A stretch of 60,103 nucleotides of DNA from Candidatus Woesearchaeota archaeon (GCA_016215315.1 JACRKG010000048.1:1-60103), one strand, 5' to 3'. Shown: positions 33,458 through 42,664, numbered from the stretch's first letter. Notes: a model not told the origin generated them from the sequence alone. Translations and numbers: made by a program.

Positions 33458-35154
33458 AGATCAAAGAAGGATCACGAGTAGTAATAACAAAGAATCTCGG
33501 CCCTGAAAATGAATACACTCACAGGTATAGTAATGAGTACTATTATGAATCAGATACACTAACAATCCCTTTGAAAAGCAAAGGAATAGTTACTACTGTT
33601 GATGATGAAGACATCTGGGTAAAATTCAAGGGAGATGATGAAGAATATCGTTTTCACAGAAAAGAATTAAAATTATTTGAACAAACAACAGATTTTAAAC
33701 CCTCATCTTATTACTTATTCAGTTTGGCCTCTCAAACACCCGTTTTTATACTAAATGATCGCCTATATGTTTTAGGAGAAGCACAAAGTGAATTAGAAAA
33801 AAATTTCTTTCAAACAACAAGAATCGGTAAACAGAACAAATTCAGTCTTGTTGAATCCGCGTCTCTAAAATCTTTAGAAGAATTATCAGAAAGCCACTTC
33901 TCTGAAGAATACGAAAAAGTGCGGAATGATTACCTCAAGGAAGTTGTTGAAAATCTTGAAGAAAAAGAAGATGGAAATCAAGAAACTGAAGAGGACTACA
34001 TATTAGTAAATTTTATTGTTAACAAAGTTTTCCCACACTTAAGACAAGGAGAAATCGATAGCTCTAAAATAAACAAGTTATTGGGCGTTAAAAATGTTCA
34101 AGATCAAGGAGAGTTAGTTTCAGAATTTTCGACAGAAAATTCTGCTCATGAAAGAAAAAGAGAATCGTTCTTTTCAAAATTAATACAAAAAATAGAAAAA
34201 GAAAAAATTCCAGTAAAGAAAGAGAAAAAAAGAAAAGAAAAAAAAGTAGATCAAAAATTAAACATGATTTTTGGGTACGAACCCGATCTTGAAGTTGATG
34301 TGGCCAGTTTGCCAAAAAATTATGAACCGGAATCAATTTTCGGAAGATTACTTGAAGGCAGAAATATTGCAATAATCGATAATCAAGTTTATTATTTGGC
34401 AGAAAACAAAGAAGCAGACCTAGAAAAAATCTTAAATTTTGAAGGGAAAAATTATTCTTTAGTTTCTCCTGTATCTATCGACGAAGTAAAAAATAAGTTT
34501 TATTTTGAGCTCTCAAAAAAAATAAGAATTGAAACAATCAGAAATAAAGCTGCAAATGACAAAAGAATAAGAGAGTTCTTAGAAAATAATTCAAACTTAG
34601 AAAGCTTAGTGAGAAAGGAAGAATATAAAGAGGAAGATTTTGGTTTTATAAGAGAAGATTATGGTGAGTATAATGTATTCTTGCAAGTTCCTAAACATGT
34701 TTTAAAAATGCCAGACGATTATGTGTTTGAAGAGTATGACTATTATGACGACGATGATGACTATGATGAAGAAAGAAAATCAAGAAAGAAAACAAAGAAA
34801 AAAGACAGATATTATCTTTTTGATAAAGTAAGAGTTGCTGTCAAATTATTTGTTGAAGATGGAGAGATTGCGTACAATAATGAATCATTCACAATTGAAG
34901 AAGATTATTCAGATCCATTTTGTGATAGAGAGGTATGTTTAGGAGACTACAATTATTCTCAACTAGCTCAGCTAGAACCAGGATTAGCAGTTGCTAAATT
35001 CTTAAAAGACACAAGAAGAACAATTCTCAGCGGATATGTTAGTGGCAATACAGCGCCAAGAACAGCTTTGGAAAATTTTGAGGGGAACAGAATAACCCCG
35101 TCACAAATCAAAAAAAGAAATTTACCAATTACAAATATTAATTTGGGAGGATAA
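33454..35154 (+). CDS. E2-like protein 2 of the ubiquitin-like cluster
   Basis: This 566-residue paralogue of the upstream gene has the same barrel, middle and C-terminal order. Its active-site-like stretch reads SDPFCDREVCLGDYNY, with Asp in place of the first His, but Cys495 (TGT 34936-34938) is kept. An acidic insert (about DYYDDDDDYDEE) followed by a basic patch lies before the core strands. Uniquely, it ends NINLGG, a C-terminal Gly-Gly. It is translationally coupled to genes on both sides: ATGA overlap upstream, GGAGG-led JAMM start 2 nt downstream. Confidence 0.68.
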   Translation: MKIKEGSRVVITKNLGPENEYTHRYSNEYYYESDTLTIPLKSKGIVTTVDDEDIWVKFKGDDEEYRFHRKELKLFEQTTDFKPSSYYLFSLASQTPVFILNDRLYVLGEAQSELEKNFFQTTRIGKQNKFSLVESASLKSLEELSESHFSEEYEKVRNDYLKEVVENLEEKEDGNQETEEDYILVNFIVNKVFPHLRQGEIDSSKINKLLGVKNVQDQGELVSEFSTENSAHERKRESFFSKLIQKIEKEKIPVKKEKKRKEKKVDQKLNMIFGYEPDLEVDVASLPKNYEPESIFGRLLEGRNIAIIDNQVYYLAENKEADLEKILNFEGKNYSLVSPVSIDEVKNKFYFELSKKIRIETIRNKAANDKRIREFLENNSNLESLVRKEEYKEEDFGFIREDYGEYNVFLQVPKHVLKMPDDYVFEEYDYYDDDDDYDEERKSRKKTKKKDRYYLFDKVRVAVKLFVEDGEIAYNNESFTIEEDYSDPFCDREVCLGDYNYSQLAQLEPGLAVAKFLKDTRRTILSGYVSGNTAPRTALENFEGNRITPSQIKKRNLPITNINLGG

Positions 35155-35156
35155 AA

Positions 35157-36098
35157 ATGAGCATAAATGATTTAGATAAATTATTAGAACAAACAGAAAG
35201 TAATGAAAACACAGTAAAACAGGCGAGAAATCCAATTTCGCAAGTTTACATAACAAAAGGAGCATTAAACAAAGCATACACTTATGCAGAACTTGTTTGT
35301 GATGTTTTAGGAGATAGTTTAGAATGTTACGGATTTTTAATTACGCCTAAAGAAAGCAAAGATAGAGTTGCAAGAGATGTTTATTTGGCTCCAAACCAAA
35401 TAGTGAGTGGCGCTGATGTAACAATTGAAGGTGAAGATGTTATTAGAGCAGGTAGAGAAATTGATGCTTCCGGTTACAAAGTTTTAGGCTGGTGGCATAG
35501 TCATGCTAATTTTAATACGTTCCACTCTGGAACAGATGATAAAAATATGATAACTGTATTAAATGAACTTGCGCCTACAAATTATATTACAGTTCGCAAG
35601 AAAACACCCATTTTAGGAGAAGGATTGAAAGTTAGGAGAAGAAAAAATAATTTAGTAATAAGTGGAAAAGATAGTAAAAAAAGAATCATTATTGGAATGC
35701 CCGAAGGAATATTAAGACCAGAAGGAACACTTGATTCAAAAATATTATCAGACATTCAAAACCTTCAGTTGTCAACTCCGGCAAGAATTGGTTTTGCTTA
35801 CAGCGTTGTTGTTAATGCAATAAGAGGCGAACCTTACTGCGAACTTGCAACAAAAGAATTCTGCCATTCATGTTATGAAGGTGAAGAAAAAAGCAGAGAA
35901 GCTAATTTGAGAGTTGTTGAAGGGGATTTAATATTAAACGAGAAAGATATGAGAGAAGAAATAGAGGAAAAAGTAAGTAAATTCAGCCCAGTTTTCAAAG
36001 TTGGAAAAAACTTTGGAAAGAACAGAAGAGGCAAAAAAAGCAAAAAAACTTTTTTTTCAGGCTGGCCTTGGGAGTCAGGACCACTCTTCGTTGATTGA
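35157..36098 (+). CDS. JAMM/MPN+ metalloprotease (deubiquitinase-like)
   Basis: The 313-residue protein carries a full JAMM zinc site: Glu56 (SLECYGF) and H114-S-H116-x7-S124-x2-D127 in GWWHSHANFNTFHSGTDD, as in Rpn11 and other isopeptidases that remove or mature ubiquitin-like proteins. A C-terminal extension holds a Cys cluster (YCELATKEFCHSC) and a basic tail. GGAGG lies before the ATG. Its place between E2-like 2 and the E1-like gene suggests it trims the modifier's 10-residue tail and/or reverses conjugation. Confidence 0.9.
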   Translation: MSINDLDKLLEQTESNENTVKQARNPISQVYITKGALNKAYTYAELVCDVLGDSLECYGFLITPKESKDRVARDVYLAPNQIVSGADVTIEGEDVIRAGREIDASGYKVLGWWHSHANFNTFHSGTDDKNMITVLNELAPTNYITVRKKTPILGEGLKVRRRKNNLVISGKDSKKRIIIGMPEGILRPEGTLDSKILSDIQNLQLSTPARIGFAYSVVVNAIRGEPYCELATKEFCHSCYEGEEKSREANLRVVEGDLILNEKDMREEIEEKVSKFSPVFKVGKNFGKNRRGKKSKKTFFSGWPWESGPLFVD

Positions 36099-36103
36099 TT
36101 GAA

Positions 36104-37570
36104 ATGGTAAAAACAAAACAAAAGACAAAAGCAAAGAACAAAGAAGAAACCGGCTTAGTTATTAACAGATATGACCGTCAAGAATTAATTAAAGATTGGG
36201 ATCAAAACAAACTAAGAAAAGCAAGTATTGCAGTAATAGGTTCAGGACCTTTAGCAAATTTTACCACAGCATCCCTTGTAAGTTTAGGTTTTGGAACTGT
36301 AGAGTTATATGACAATGATAACACTGAAAATTTATCTCAAGGAGAATTCTTGTTGAATTTAGATGAGAACAAATACTCAAAAGTAGAAACATTAGAAGAA
36401 GTTCTATCAAAAATTAATCCATTAGTAAATGTTAAAGGAATTCATGCAAAAATAAATAATTCGGTGCTTGCAGAATTATTAGGAAATCCAGATGTAATAA
36501 TTGATACAACAAACGATCCACAAACAAAACAAACCGTATTAGAATACGCTCAAAAAAATAAGATTCCTTTAATTTCTGCATCTGCAGATTCAATAAAGGG
36601 GGAACTTATCACAAAAATACCAAATAAAAAGAATGAAAACAACAAATTGTTGGAAGAATATGTGGGAAAAACTCAAAGTCCGATAATTAGTGAAGTTCTT
36701 GGAGGAGTAATAACTGAAGAAGTTAGAAAAATAGTTATGCCTTTTGATAAGGACGACACTCCTGCACAATACTTGTTTTATTCAACTGCATCGCCAACCA
36801 GGTTTTCAAAAAAAGAAGAAGTTTCTATAAAAGAAACTTCTTTGAAAGAAAAAAAAGTACTGGTTGTTGGTGCTGGCGCCTTAGGAAATTTCGTAAGTTT
36901 AGGTCTAGCATTAGCAGACATAGGAAAAATAGAAATTTTAGATTTTGATACTGTAGAATCAACAAACCTTAACAGACAACTGCTATTCTATGACTCAGTA
37001 GGACAGAAGAAGTCTAAAGCATTAGCATCAAAACTTCAAGAAATAAATCCTGAAATAAAAGTTAAAGGCATCGACGGAAAATTAGATGAGGATTATGAAG
37101 AACATTTCAAAAATAATCCTCCGGACTTAATTATTGATTGTGTTGACAGTTTTGGAACAAGAGCGTTAGTTAATTATTTTGCAGTTAAGTACAAAATACC
37201 TCTAATCAGCGGAGGAACAAATCCTTCCGCAGGGCAAGTAGTTGTTTACAAACCCGGAGAAAGTGCTTGTTTAGACTGCAAATTAAGCGTTGATAAAGCA
37301 TTAGCTAAAGAAAAAACATCCCATAGTTGTATTCATGCGTCACAACCTAGTGTAATCATGACTAACCAAATAATGGGCGGATTAATGGTTGCAGAAGCTA
37401 GAGCTGTTTTATCACCTGAAAATTACGGACCAATTGCTAAAAAAATGATAAGATATGACTCAACTAGTGATTTCAGATGGGGTCTTTCAGGTAACGACGC
37501 AGCATGTGAATGTAACAGAGGAAGCATGAAAAGTTGGATGAAAGAAATAATTGACAAACACACGAAATAG
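36104..37570 (+). CDS. E1-like enzyme with tandem ThiF/adenylation domains
   Basis: The product has 488 residues from the ATG at 36104 (a TTG at 36095 would overlap the JAMM stop). Domain 1 (about 20-230) keeps the GSGPLA nucleotide loop (46-51) but lacks the NLNRQ arginine. Domain 2 (about 250-440) is intact: GAGALG (256-261), DFDTVESTNLNRQ (288-292), CLDC (389/392), CEC (468/470) for zinc, and Cys409 in TSHSCIHAS as a candidate thioester cysteine. One degenerate plus one active domain recalls eukaryotic E1. It should adenylate the Gly-Gly end of the modifier. Confidence 0.87.
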   Translation: MVKTKQKTKAKNKEETGLVINRYDRQELIKDWDQNKLRKASIAVIGSGPLANFTTASLVSLGFGTVELYDNDNTENLSQGEFLLNLDENKYSKVETLEEVLSKINPLVNVKGIHAKINNSVLAELLGNPDVIIDTTNDPQTKQTVLEYAQKNKIPLISASADSIKGELITKIPNKKNENNKLLEEYVGKTQSPIISEVLGGVITEEVRKIVMPFDKDDTPAQYLFYSTASPTRFSKKEEVSIKETSLKEKKVLVVGAGALGNFVSLGLALADIGKIEILDFDTVESTNLNRQLLFYDSVGQKKSKALASKLQEINPEIKVKGIDGKLDEDYEEHFKNNPPDLIIDCVDSFGTRALVNYFAVKYKIPLISGGTNPSAGQVVVYKPGESACLDCKLSVDKALAKEKTSHSCIHASQPSVIMTNQIMGGLMVAEARAVLSPENYGPIAKKMIRYDSTSDFRWGLSGNDAACECNRGSMKSWMKEIIDKHTK

Positions 37571-37621
37571 TTTATAGTTCATGGTTTAAAGTTTATAGTC
37601 TTTGACAAAGGGTTTATAGTG
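37568..37621. repeat. family A repeat, copy 11
   Basis: It starts with the TAG stop of the E1-like gene. The arms are TAGTTTATAGTTCATGGTTT and a degenerate second half around CTTTGACAAAG. Confidence 0.7.
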
Positions 37622-37628
37622 GTATCAA

Positions 37629-39296
37629 ATGGTTGAATTCAAAAAAGGTTTGGAAGTAGTCATTGTTAAAAGTCTTGCCAGTAAAAATAGGAATGATCCT
37701 GGTAGAAGTTATCAGTATTATTATGCAAGTACTGGCGACATTAATGGGATTCCTTTGAATTCTGAGGGAGTTATTACAAACACTAAAGAAGATATGATTT
37801 GGGTAAAAATTAAAGAAAAAGTATATTTATTTAACAAAGAGGAATTAAAAATTTCAGAAAATAACAAAAATAAAATGAATATTTCTGAAGTTTCAACAAA
37901 CAATTCTTTGCATTCTTATGTTTTTAGTCTTGCTACAAAAACTCCTGTTTTTGTAATAAACGATCGCTTATATGTTTTAGGGGAAGAAGGAAATAACTTA
38001 GAACAAGATTTCTTTCAAACAACAAAACAAGGAAAAAAGACAACACATAAATTAGTCGAGTCTGCTTCCTTAAATTCTTTAGAAGAATTAGCCGAAACTC
38101 ATTTTTTTAAAGAATTTGAAGAATTTAGAAATAATTATTTTAAAAAAGTCATTAATGAAATAGAAGGAACTAAAGTTTCAGAAAATTATCCTTATGAGCA
38201 AAATGTCAAATTGGTTGATTTTATAGTTAACAAAGTTTTTCCTCATTTGAGAAATAAGGAGCAAAATGATGAAAAACTGGAAAATATTTTAGGCATAAAA
38301 AGAGTAAAAAATAATATATCTGAAGTAAAAGAAAACTATGTTAGAAACGAATCTCTCTTCATAACAGAACTTATAAAAAAAGTAAGCCAACAAAAATTTC
38401 AAACAAAAAAAAATAAAAAAAGAAAAACAACAAAACTAGATTTTATTTTAGGATTTGACCAAAACTCAAATGTTGATGTTAGCAAATTCCCTGAAGATTA
38501 TAAACCTAACTCAATATTGGGAAAAGTTTTAGAGGGCAGAAATGTTGCAATAATAAATAATGAGATTTATGCTCTGATTAAAACAGAAAATAATGGTGAT
38601 CAATCAATAAACATTTCAGAAACAAATTATTCTTTAGTTTCTCCAATATCTTTAGATTTAGTAAAAGCCAAATTTTCTTTCGAGCTCGAAAGAAAATTAA
38701 TGCTAGAAACATTAAAAGTGAAAGTTGCTGAAAGTAAAAAAGTAAACGAGATCTTAGGAAGAGACTCAAAAATAAAAGAATTATTAGAGAAAACTATTTA
38801 TGAAGAAGAAGACTTTGGTTTTATGAAAGAAGGAAATCATTATTATGTTTTTTTGAAAGTCCCAGAACATGTATTAAAAATGCCCGATGACTATGTTTAT
38901 TTCAACGGCCAAAGAAACAAAGATAAAAATAAGTATTACAGATTTGGTGAAACAAAAATAGGAGTAAGAATATTTTTTGATGGACTTAATACATCTGAAG
39001 GCCAACCGAGATTACTTGATAACTACACTCACCCTTTTACTGGTGGAATGAACCAGCATGTTTGTTTAGGCAATTACAATTACACGGCAACCTATATGTT
39101 AGAACAAGGATTAAATGTTGTAACACTATTAAAAGATACAAGAAGAACAATGCTTAGTGGTTACGTAAGTGGAGGTACAAAACCGATCAATCCACTTGAA
39201 AGATTTGAACATAAAAGAATAAGTTTAGAAGAAATTAAAAAACTAAAACTTCCAATAACAAACATTAACTTAAAAAAAAACAAACCCAAAAAATAG
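37629..39296 (+). CDS. E2-like protein 3 of the ubiquitin-like cluster
   Basis: This 555-residue protein is the third and most diverged paralogue. It starts EFKKGLEVVIVKSLASKN (barrel), keeps YVFSLATKTPVFVINDRLYVLGEE, a Lys-rich helical middle, FLKVPEHVLKMPDDYVYF, and the active-site-like YTHPFTGGMNQHVCLGNYNY with Cys479 (TGT 39063-39065). The shared C-terminal LPITNINL is followed by a basic KKNKPKK. It lies after the E1-like gene and a repeat, so it may have a separate mRNA. E2 activity is inferred. Confidence 0.66.
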   Translation: MVEFKKGLEVVIVKSLASKNRNDPGRSYQYYYASTGDINGIPLNSEGVITNTKEDMIWVKIKEKVYLFNKEELKISENNKNKMNISEVSTNNSLHSYVFSLATKTPVFVINDRLYVLGEEGNNLEQDFFQTTKQGKKTTHKLVESASLNSLEELAETHFFKEFEEFRNNYFKKVINEIEGTKVSENYPYEQNVKLVDFIVNKVFPHLRNKEQNDEKLENILGIKRVKNNISEVKENYVRNESLFITELIKKVSQQKFQTKKNKKRKTTKLDFILGFDQNSNVDVSKFPEDYKPNSILGKVLEGRNVAIINNEIYALIKTENNGDQSINISETNYSLVSPISLDLVKAKFSFELERKLMLETLKVKVAESKKVNEILGRDSKIKELLEKTIYEEEDFGFMKEGNHYYVFLKVPEHVLKMPDDYVYFNGQRNKDKNKYYRFGETKIGVRIFFDGLNTSEGQPRLLDNYTHPFTGGMNQHVCLGNYNYTATYMLEQGLNVVTLLKDTRRTMLSGYVSGGTKPINPLERFEHKRISLEEIKKLKLPITNINLKKNKPKK

Positions 39297-39299
39297 TAT

Positions 39300-39450
39300 A
39301 AAAAAAATTATTCAAGTGCACATACAGAACTCTTTAACTTTTTATGGATTCATGATGCTGCCGCCACCCTCGGCAAAGAACTCTGCATGCACACTCTGCA
39401 CGGCGGCCTGAGCTGAGAAAATTTTAGTCTGCATAATTTACAATCGCCAG
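39300..39450 (-). repeat. family B repeat, copy 3
   Basis: Read on the reverse strand it has ACTAAAATTTTCTCAG, CAGGCCGCC, a central GC-rich part, GGTGGCGGCAGCATCATGAA and AGAGTTCTGTATGTGCAC. GCCGCC/GGCGGC can pair. No gene is seen between 39297 and 39468. Confidence 0.6.
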
Positions 39451-39468
39451 TAGCTCTTTGGTGCAATT

Positions 39469-39879
39469 TCAGTTTCTCAATCTGAGCACGTTATCTATTT
39501 GTCGAGCAGAATTCCTTAAATCCTCAAATGTTTGCTCAAAATCTTTTTTTAAGTGATCGAGTAAGGATTCAAGACTTGGATCTCTCAAATAATACTTGTT
39601 TCTTTGCTGCATTATTAGTCCCGATTCCATTAATTTGTTTAAATGATGAACAACAGTACCCCTTGTTAGGCTAGTTCTTTCAGCAATTTCATCACTCGAC
39701 AAACCAAGACCTTCCCTGGCTACTTTTAGTAGTTCAATAAATATCCTAAAACAACTTTTATCTTTATCTCTTAAATGAAATAAGCCTAAACTATCACCAA
39801 ACCATTGAAGAACATCATTAAAAGTAGGCTCAACAGGCTTAGTAATTTTTATAATCGTTATCCTTTTTTGAATTATCAT
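39469..39879 (-). CDS. winged-helix transcriptional regulator
   Basis: The product has 136 residues from the ATG at 39879. The helix-turn-helix reads GLSSDEIAERTSLTRGTVVHHLNKLMESGLI, given in two motifs as LSSDEIAERTSL and TVVHHLNKLMESG, followed by a wing and a C-terminal coiled coil likely for dimerisation. It is of the ArsR/TrmB-like type. It is divergent from grpE-dnaK, so heat-shock control is a reasonable guess. The start is uncertain; an upstream ATG would add 14 residues. Confidence 0.72.
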   Translation of the reverse strand: MIIQKRITIIKITKPVEPTFNDVLQWFGDSLGLFHLRDKDKSCFRIFIELLKVAREGLGLSSDEIAERTSLTRGTVVHHLNKLMESGLIMQQRNKYYLRDPSLESLLDHLKKDFEQTFEDLRNSARQIDNVLRLRN

Positions 39880-39918
39880 AGTGGGTAACCAACACAAGTA
39901 CTGGCATCGCAAAGACAT

Positions 39919-39999
39919 CATTTGACATCACAAACTTTACCGGGTGCAAAAAAGCAAGCTTTTTGCACAAAAAATCCGTAGATTTTTTTGTGTCAAATG
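39919..39999. promoter_or_regulatory. nested inverted repeats upstream of the HTH gene
   Basis: CATTTGACA (39919-39927) and TGTCAAATG (39991-39999) are exact reverse complements. They enclose two perfect hairpins, GTGCAAAAA/TTTTTGCAC (39944-39968) and AAAAAATC-cgta-GATTTTTT (39969-39988). The whole could fold as a three-way junction in RNA or a cruciform in DNA. Confidence 0.6.
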
Positions 40000-40073
40000 G
40001 CAACTGAGCGCTTGCCAATTAATTCTTTTAATTCGGACTCAGATATTTAAATGTTTCCTAAAAAAATACCAAA

Positions 40074-40124
40074 GCTTTATATATTAGTAGCGTTTAACCT
40101 TGTTTTAGTTGATTTAAGATCAAC
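40074..40124 (+). promoter_or_regulatory. grpE-dnaK promoter with palindrome at the expected start site
   Basis: GCTTTATATATTA (40074-40086) is the TATA box. About 25 nt downstream, where transcription should start, lies GTTGAT-ttaag-ATCAAC (40108-40124), a perfect 6-bp inverted repeat well placed for a repressor. Confidence 0.55.
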
Positions 40125-40135
40125 AGGAATGAACG

Positions 40136-40708
40136 ATGATATTTGGACAAAAAGACAAAACAACAACAGAAAATCAAAAAACTGACGAAACTATACCAGA
40201 GGAGAAAAAACAAGAGGATCTTGTTTTTTCTTTAAAGCAACAATTAGCTAAAAGTGAAGAAACAATAAAAGATTACGTAGACCACTTAAAAAGATTACAA
40301 GCAGAATTCGAGAATTACATTAAAAGAGTAGAAAAAGAAAGAACAGATTTCAAAAAATTTTCATCGGAAAAAATTATACTAAAAATACTATTAATAATTG
40401 ACGACCTTGAAAGAGCGTTAAAAGAATTTGCAAAAGAACAAATTCCTCAAGAAGTAATGCAAGGAATGCAAATGATATTCAAAAACATGCACAAAATAAT
40501 AGAAGAAGAAGGAGTTAAAGAAATAAAAGCAACAAACCAAAAATTTGACCCGCACAAACATGAAGTATTGCTCGTCGAGTGCAACGGCAAATGTGAGGAT
40601 AATATTGTATTAGAAGAATTACAAAAAGGATACATGCTTGGTGACAAAGTCATCAGGTATGCAAAAGTAAAAATCAATAAACAAAAAACAAATCAGGGAG
40701 GAAACTAA
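40136..40708 (+). CDS. grpE: nucleotide exchange factor GrpE
   Basis: The 190-residue protein has the long N-terminal coiled coil (about 25-85, [19 protein letters not shown]) and a C-terminal beta domain with [11 protein letters not shown] and [22 protein letters not shown], the GrpE signature. It releases ADP from DnaK. Its stop lies 1 nt before the dnaK ATG, so the two are in one operon. Confidence 0.95.
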   Translation: MIFGQKDKTTTENQKTDETIPEEKKQEDLVFSLKQQLAKSEETIKDYVDHLKRLQAEFENYIKRVEKERTDFKKFSSEKIILKILLIIDDLERALKEFAKEQIPQEVMQGMQMIFKNMHKIIEEEGVKEIKATNQKFDPHKHEVLLVECNGKCEDNIVLEELQKGYMLGDKVIRYAKVKINKQKTNQGGN

Positions 40709-40709
40709 A

Positions 40710-42548
40710 ATGAGCAAAATAATAGGAATCGATTTAGGAACAAGCAACAGCGCAGCAGCTGTACTTGAAGGAGGAAAACCAAAAATAGTGCCAAGCGCAG
40801 AAGGCGCATCACTATACGGAAAAGCATTTCCATCAGTAGTGGCATTTACTAAAGACGGACAAATGCTAGTTGGAGAACCAGCAAAAAGACAAGCAGTAAG
40901 CAACCCAGAAGGAACAGTAATGGCTGCAAAAAGAAAAATGGGCACTGGTTTTAAGTATCAAATTCATGGTAAAGAATTTACACCACAACAAATATCTGCA
41001 TTTATTTTACAAAAAATAAAGAAAGACTCAGAAGCATTCTTAGGAGAAACAGTAGACAAAGCAGTAGTAACAGTACCAGCATACTTTAATGATGATCAAA
41101 GACAAGCAACAAAAGACGCAGGAGTGATTGCAGGACTAGAAATCATAAGAATAATCAACGAACCAACAGCAGCAGCACTAGCTTATGGTTTAGATAAAGG
41201 AACTAAAGAACAAAGAGTGTTAGTTTTTGATTTTGGCGGTGGAACATTAGACGTAACAATAATGGAATTTGGCGACGGAGTATTTGAAGTAAAAAGTACT
41301 TCAGGAGACACAGAATTAGGCGGAACAGACATGGACAAAGCAGTAATAAATTATGTCGTTAAAACATTCAAAGACCAAACTGGCGTTGATGTAAGCAATG
41401 ATAGTGTAGCAATGGAAAGAATAAGAGAAGCTGCTGAAAAAGCAAAAATAGAATTATCAACAGTTGTAACAACAGACTTGAACTTACCATTCCTTACAGC
41501 AACAAACGCAGGACCAAAACACTTACACATGACATTAACAAGAGCAAAACTAGAAGAATTAGTAGGAGACTTAGTAATAAGATGTAAAAAAAGTGTTGAT
41601 CAAGCATTAAAGGATGCAAAATTAACACCTAAAGAAATAGAAAAAGTAATTCTAGTAGGCGGACCAACAAGAATGCCTCTAGTACAAAAAAAAGTAGAAG
41701 AATGGGTTGGAAAAAAAGTAGAACATGGAGTAGACCCAATGGAATGTGTAGCAGCAGGAGCATCAGTACAAGCAGGAGTACTAGCAGGAGAAGTAAAAGA
41801 CATTTTACTCCTGGATGTCACACCGTTATCCCTGGGGATCGAAACATTAGGGGGCGTCTTCACTAAATTAATTGAAAGAAACACAACCATTCCAACAAAG
41901 AAATCACAAATATTCAGCACAGCAGCAGACAATCAAACAGCAGTAACAATAAGAGTAGGACAAGGAGAAAGAGCAATGTATCCTGACAACAAACAATTAG
42001 GACAATTTGATTTATTAGGAATACCCGCAGCACCTAGAGGAATTCCACAAATAGAAGTAACATTTGACATAGACTCTAACGGAATCTTGCACGTAAAAGC
42101 AAAAGACCAAGGAACTAGTAAAGAACAAAGCATCAGAATAACAGCACCAAACAAACTCGATGAAAAAGAAGTAGAAAAAATGAGAAAAGAAGCAGAACAA
42201 TACGCTGCAGAAGACGAAAAGAAAAAGAAAGAAATAGAAACAATCAATGAAGCAGACACACTAGCGTACTCAACAGAAAAAACAATGAAAGATTTCGAAG
42301 GAAAAGTAGACAAAAAAGTAATGACTGAATTAAAAGAAAAACTAGACAAATTAAATCAAGCAAAAAACGCAGAAATGAAAAACTTTGACGAAATTAAGAA
42401 AGCAACAGAAGAACTAACTCAAGTAGCACAAAAAGCAGCAACAGAATTATACCAGAAATCCGCAGCACAACAACAAGAACAGCAACCTCACGAAAAACAC
42501 TCAAAAGGAAAAGAAGAAAACGTAGTTGACGCGGAAGAAGTGAAATAG
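40710..42548 (+). CDS. dnaK: chaperone DnaK (Hsp70)
   Basis: This 612-residue Hsp70 starts [20 protein letters not shown] and has [58 protein letters not shown] and the linker [14 protein letters not shown] before the substrate-binding domain, then a helical lid and a Gln/Glu-rich tail. It is bacterial-type, as in other archaea that acquired Hsp70 by transfer. The TAG stop is the first triplet of a family A repeat, which separates it from the rest of the chaperone genes. Confidence 0.97.
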   Translation: MSKIIGIDLGTSNSAAAVLEGGKPKIVPSAEGASLYGKAFPSVVAFTKDGQMLVGEPAKRQAVSNPEGTVMAAKRKMGTGFKYQIHGKEFTPQQISAFILQKIKKDSEAFLGETVDKAVVTVPAYFNDDQRQATKDAGVIAGLEIIRIINEPTAAALAYGLDKGTKEQRVLVFDFGGGTLDVTIMEFGDGVFEVKSTSGDTELGGTDMDKAVINYVVKTFKDQTGVDVSNDSVAMERIREAAEKAKIELSTVVTTDLNLPFLTATNAGPKHLHMTLTRAKLEELVGDLVIRCKKSVDQALKDAKLTPKEIEKVILVGGPTRMPLVQKKVEEWVGKKVEHGVDPMECVAAGASVQAGVLAGEVKDILLLDVTPLSLGIETLGGVFTKLIERNTTIPTKKSQIFSTAADNQTAVTIRVGQGERAMYPDNKQLGQFDLLGIPAAPRGIPQIEVTFDIDSNGILHVKAKDQGTSKEQSIRITAPNKLDEKEVEKMRKEAEQYAAEDEKKKKEIETINEADTLAYSTEKTMKDFEGKVDKKVMTELKEKLDKLNQAKNAEMKNFDEIKKATEELTQVAQKAATELYQKSAAQQQEQQPHEKHSKGKEENVVDAEEVK

Positions 42549-42614
42549 TTTGTGGTTCATAGTTTGTAGTTTATAGTACGTCCTATAAACCACAAACTAC
42601 AAACTATAAACTAG
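42546..42614. repeat. heptad palindromic repeat (family A), copy 12
   Basis: This is a full, near-perfect palindrome beginning with the dnaK TAG; centre AGTACGTCCTATAA. It is one of the best-conserved copies. Confidence 0.85.
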
Positions 42615-42664
42615 TTAGTAAACGGTAAGGTTAATAAATCCTAACTCCCTTCCCACCAATTACG

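Noticed and set aside
37629..39296. E2-like protein 3 as an unrelated gene after the cluster
   Set aside because: A repeat separates it from the E1-like gene, but it aligns end to end with the other two paralogues and keeps the cysteine, so I count it as part of the system.
568..42614. CRISPR array from the AGTTTRT repeats
   Set aside because: Units are contiguous heptads in palindromic, scattered copies; there are no spacers of regular length and no cas genes.
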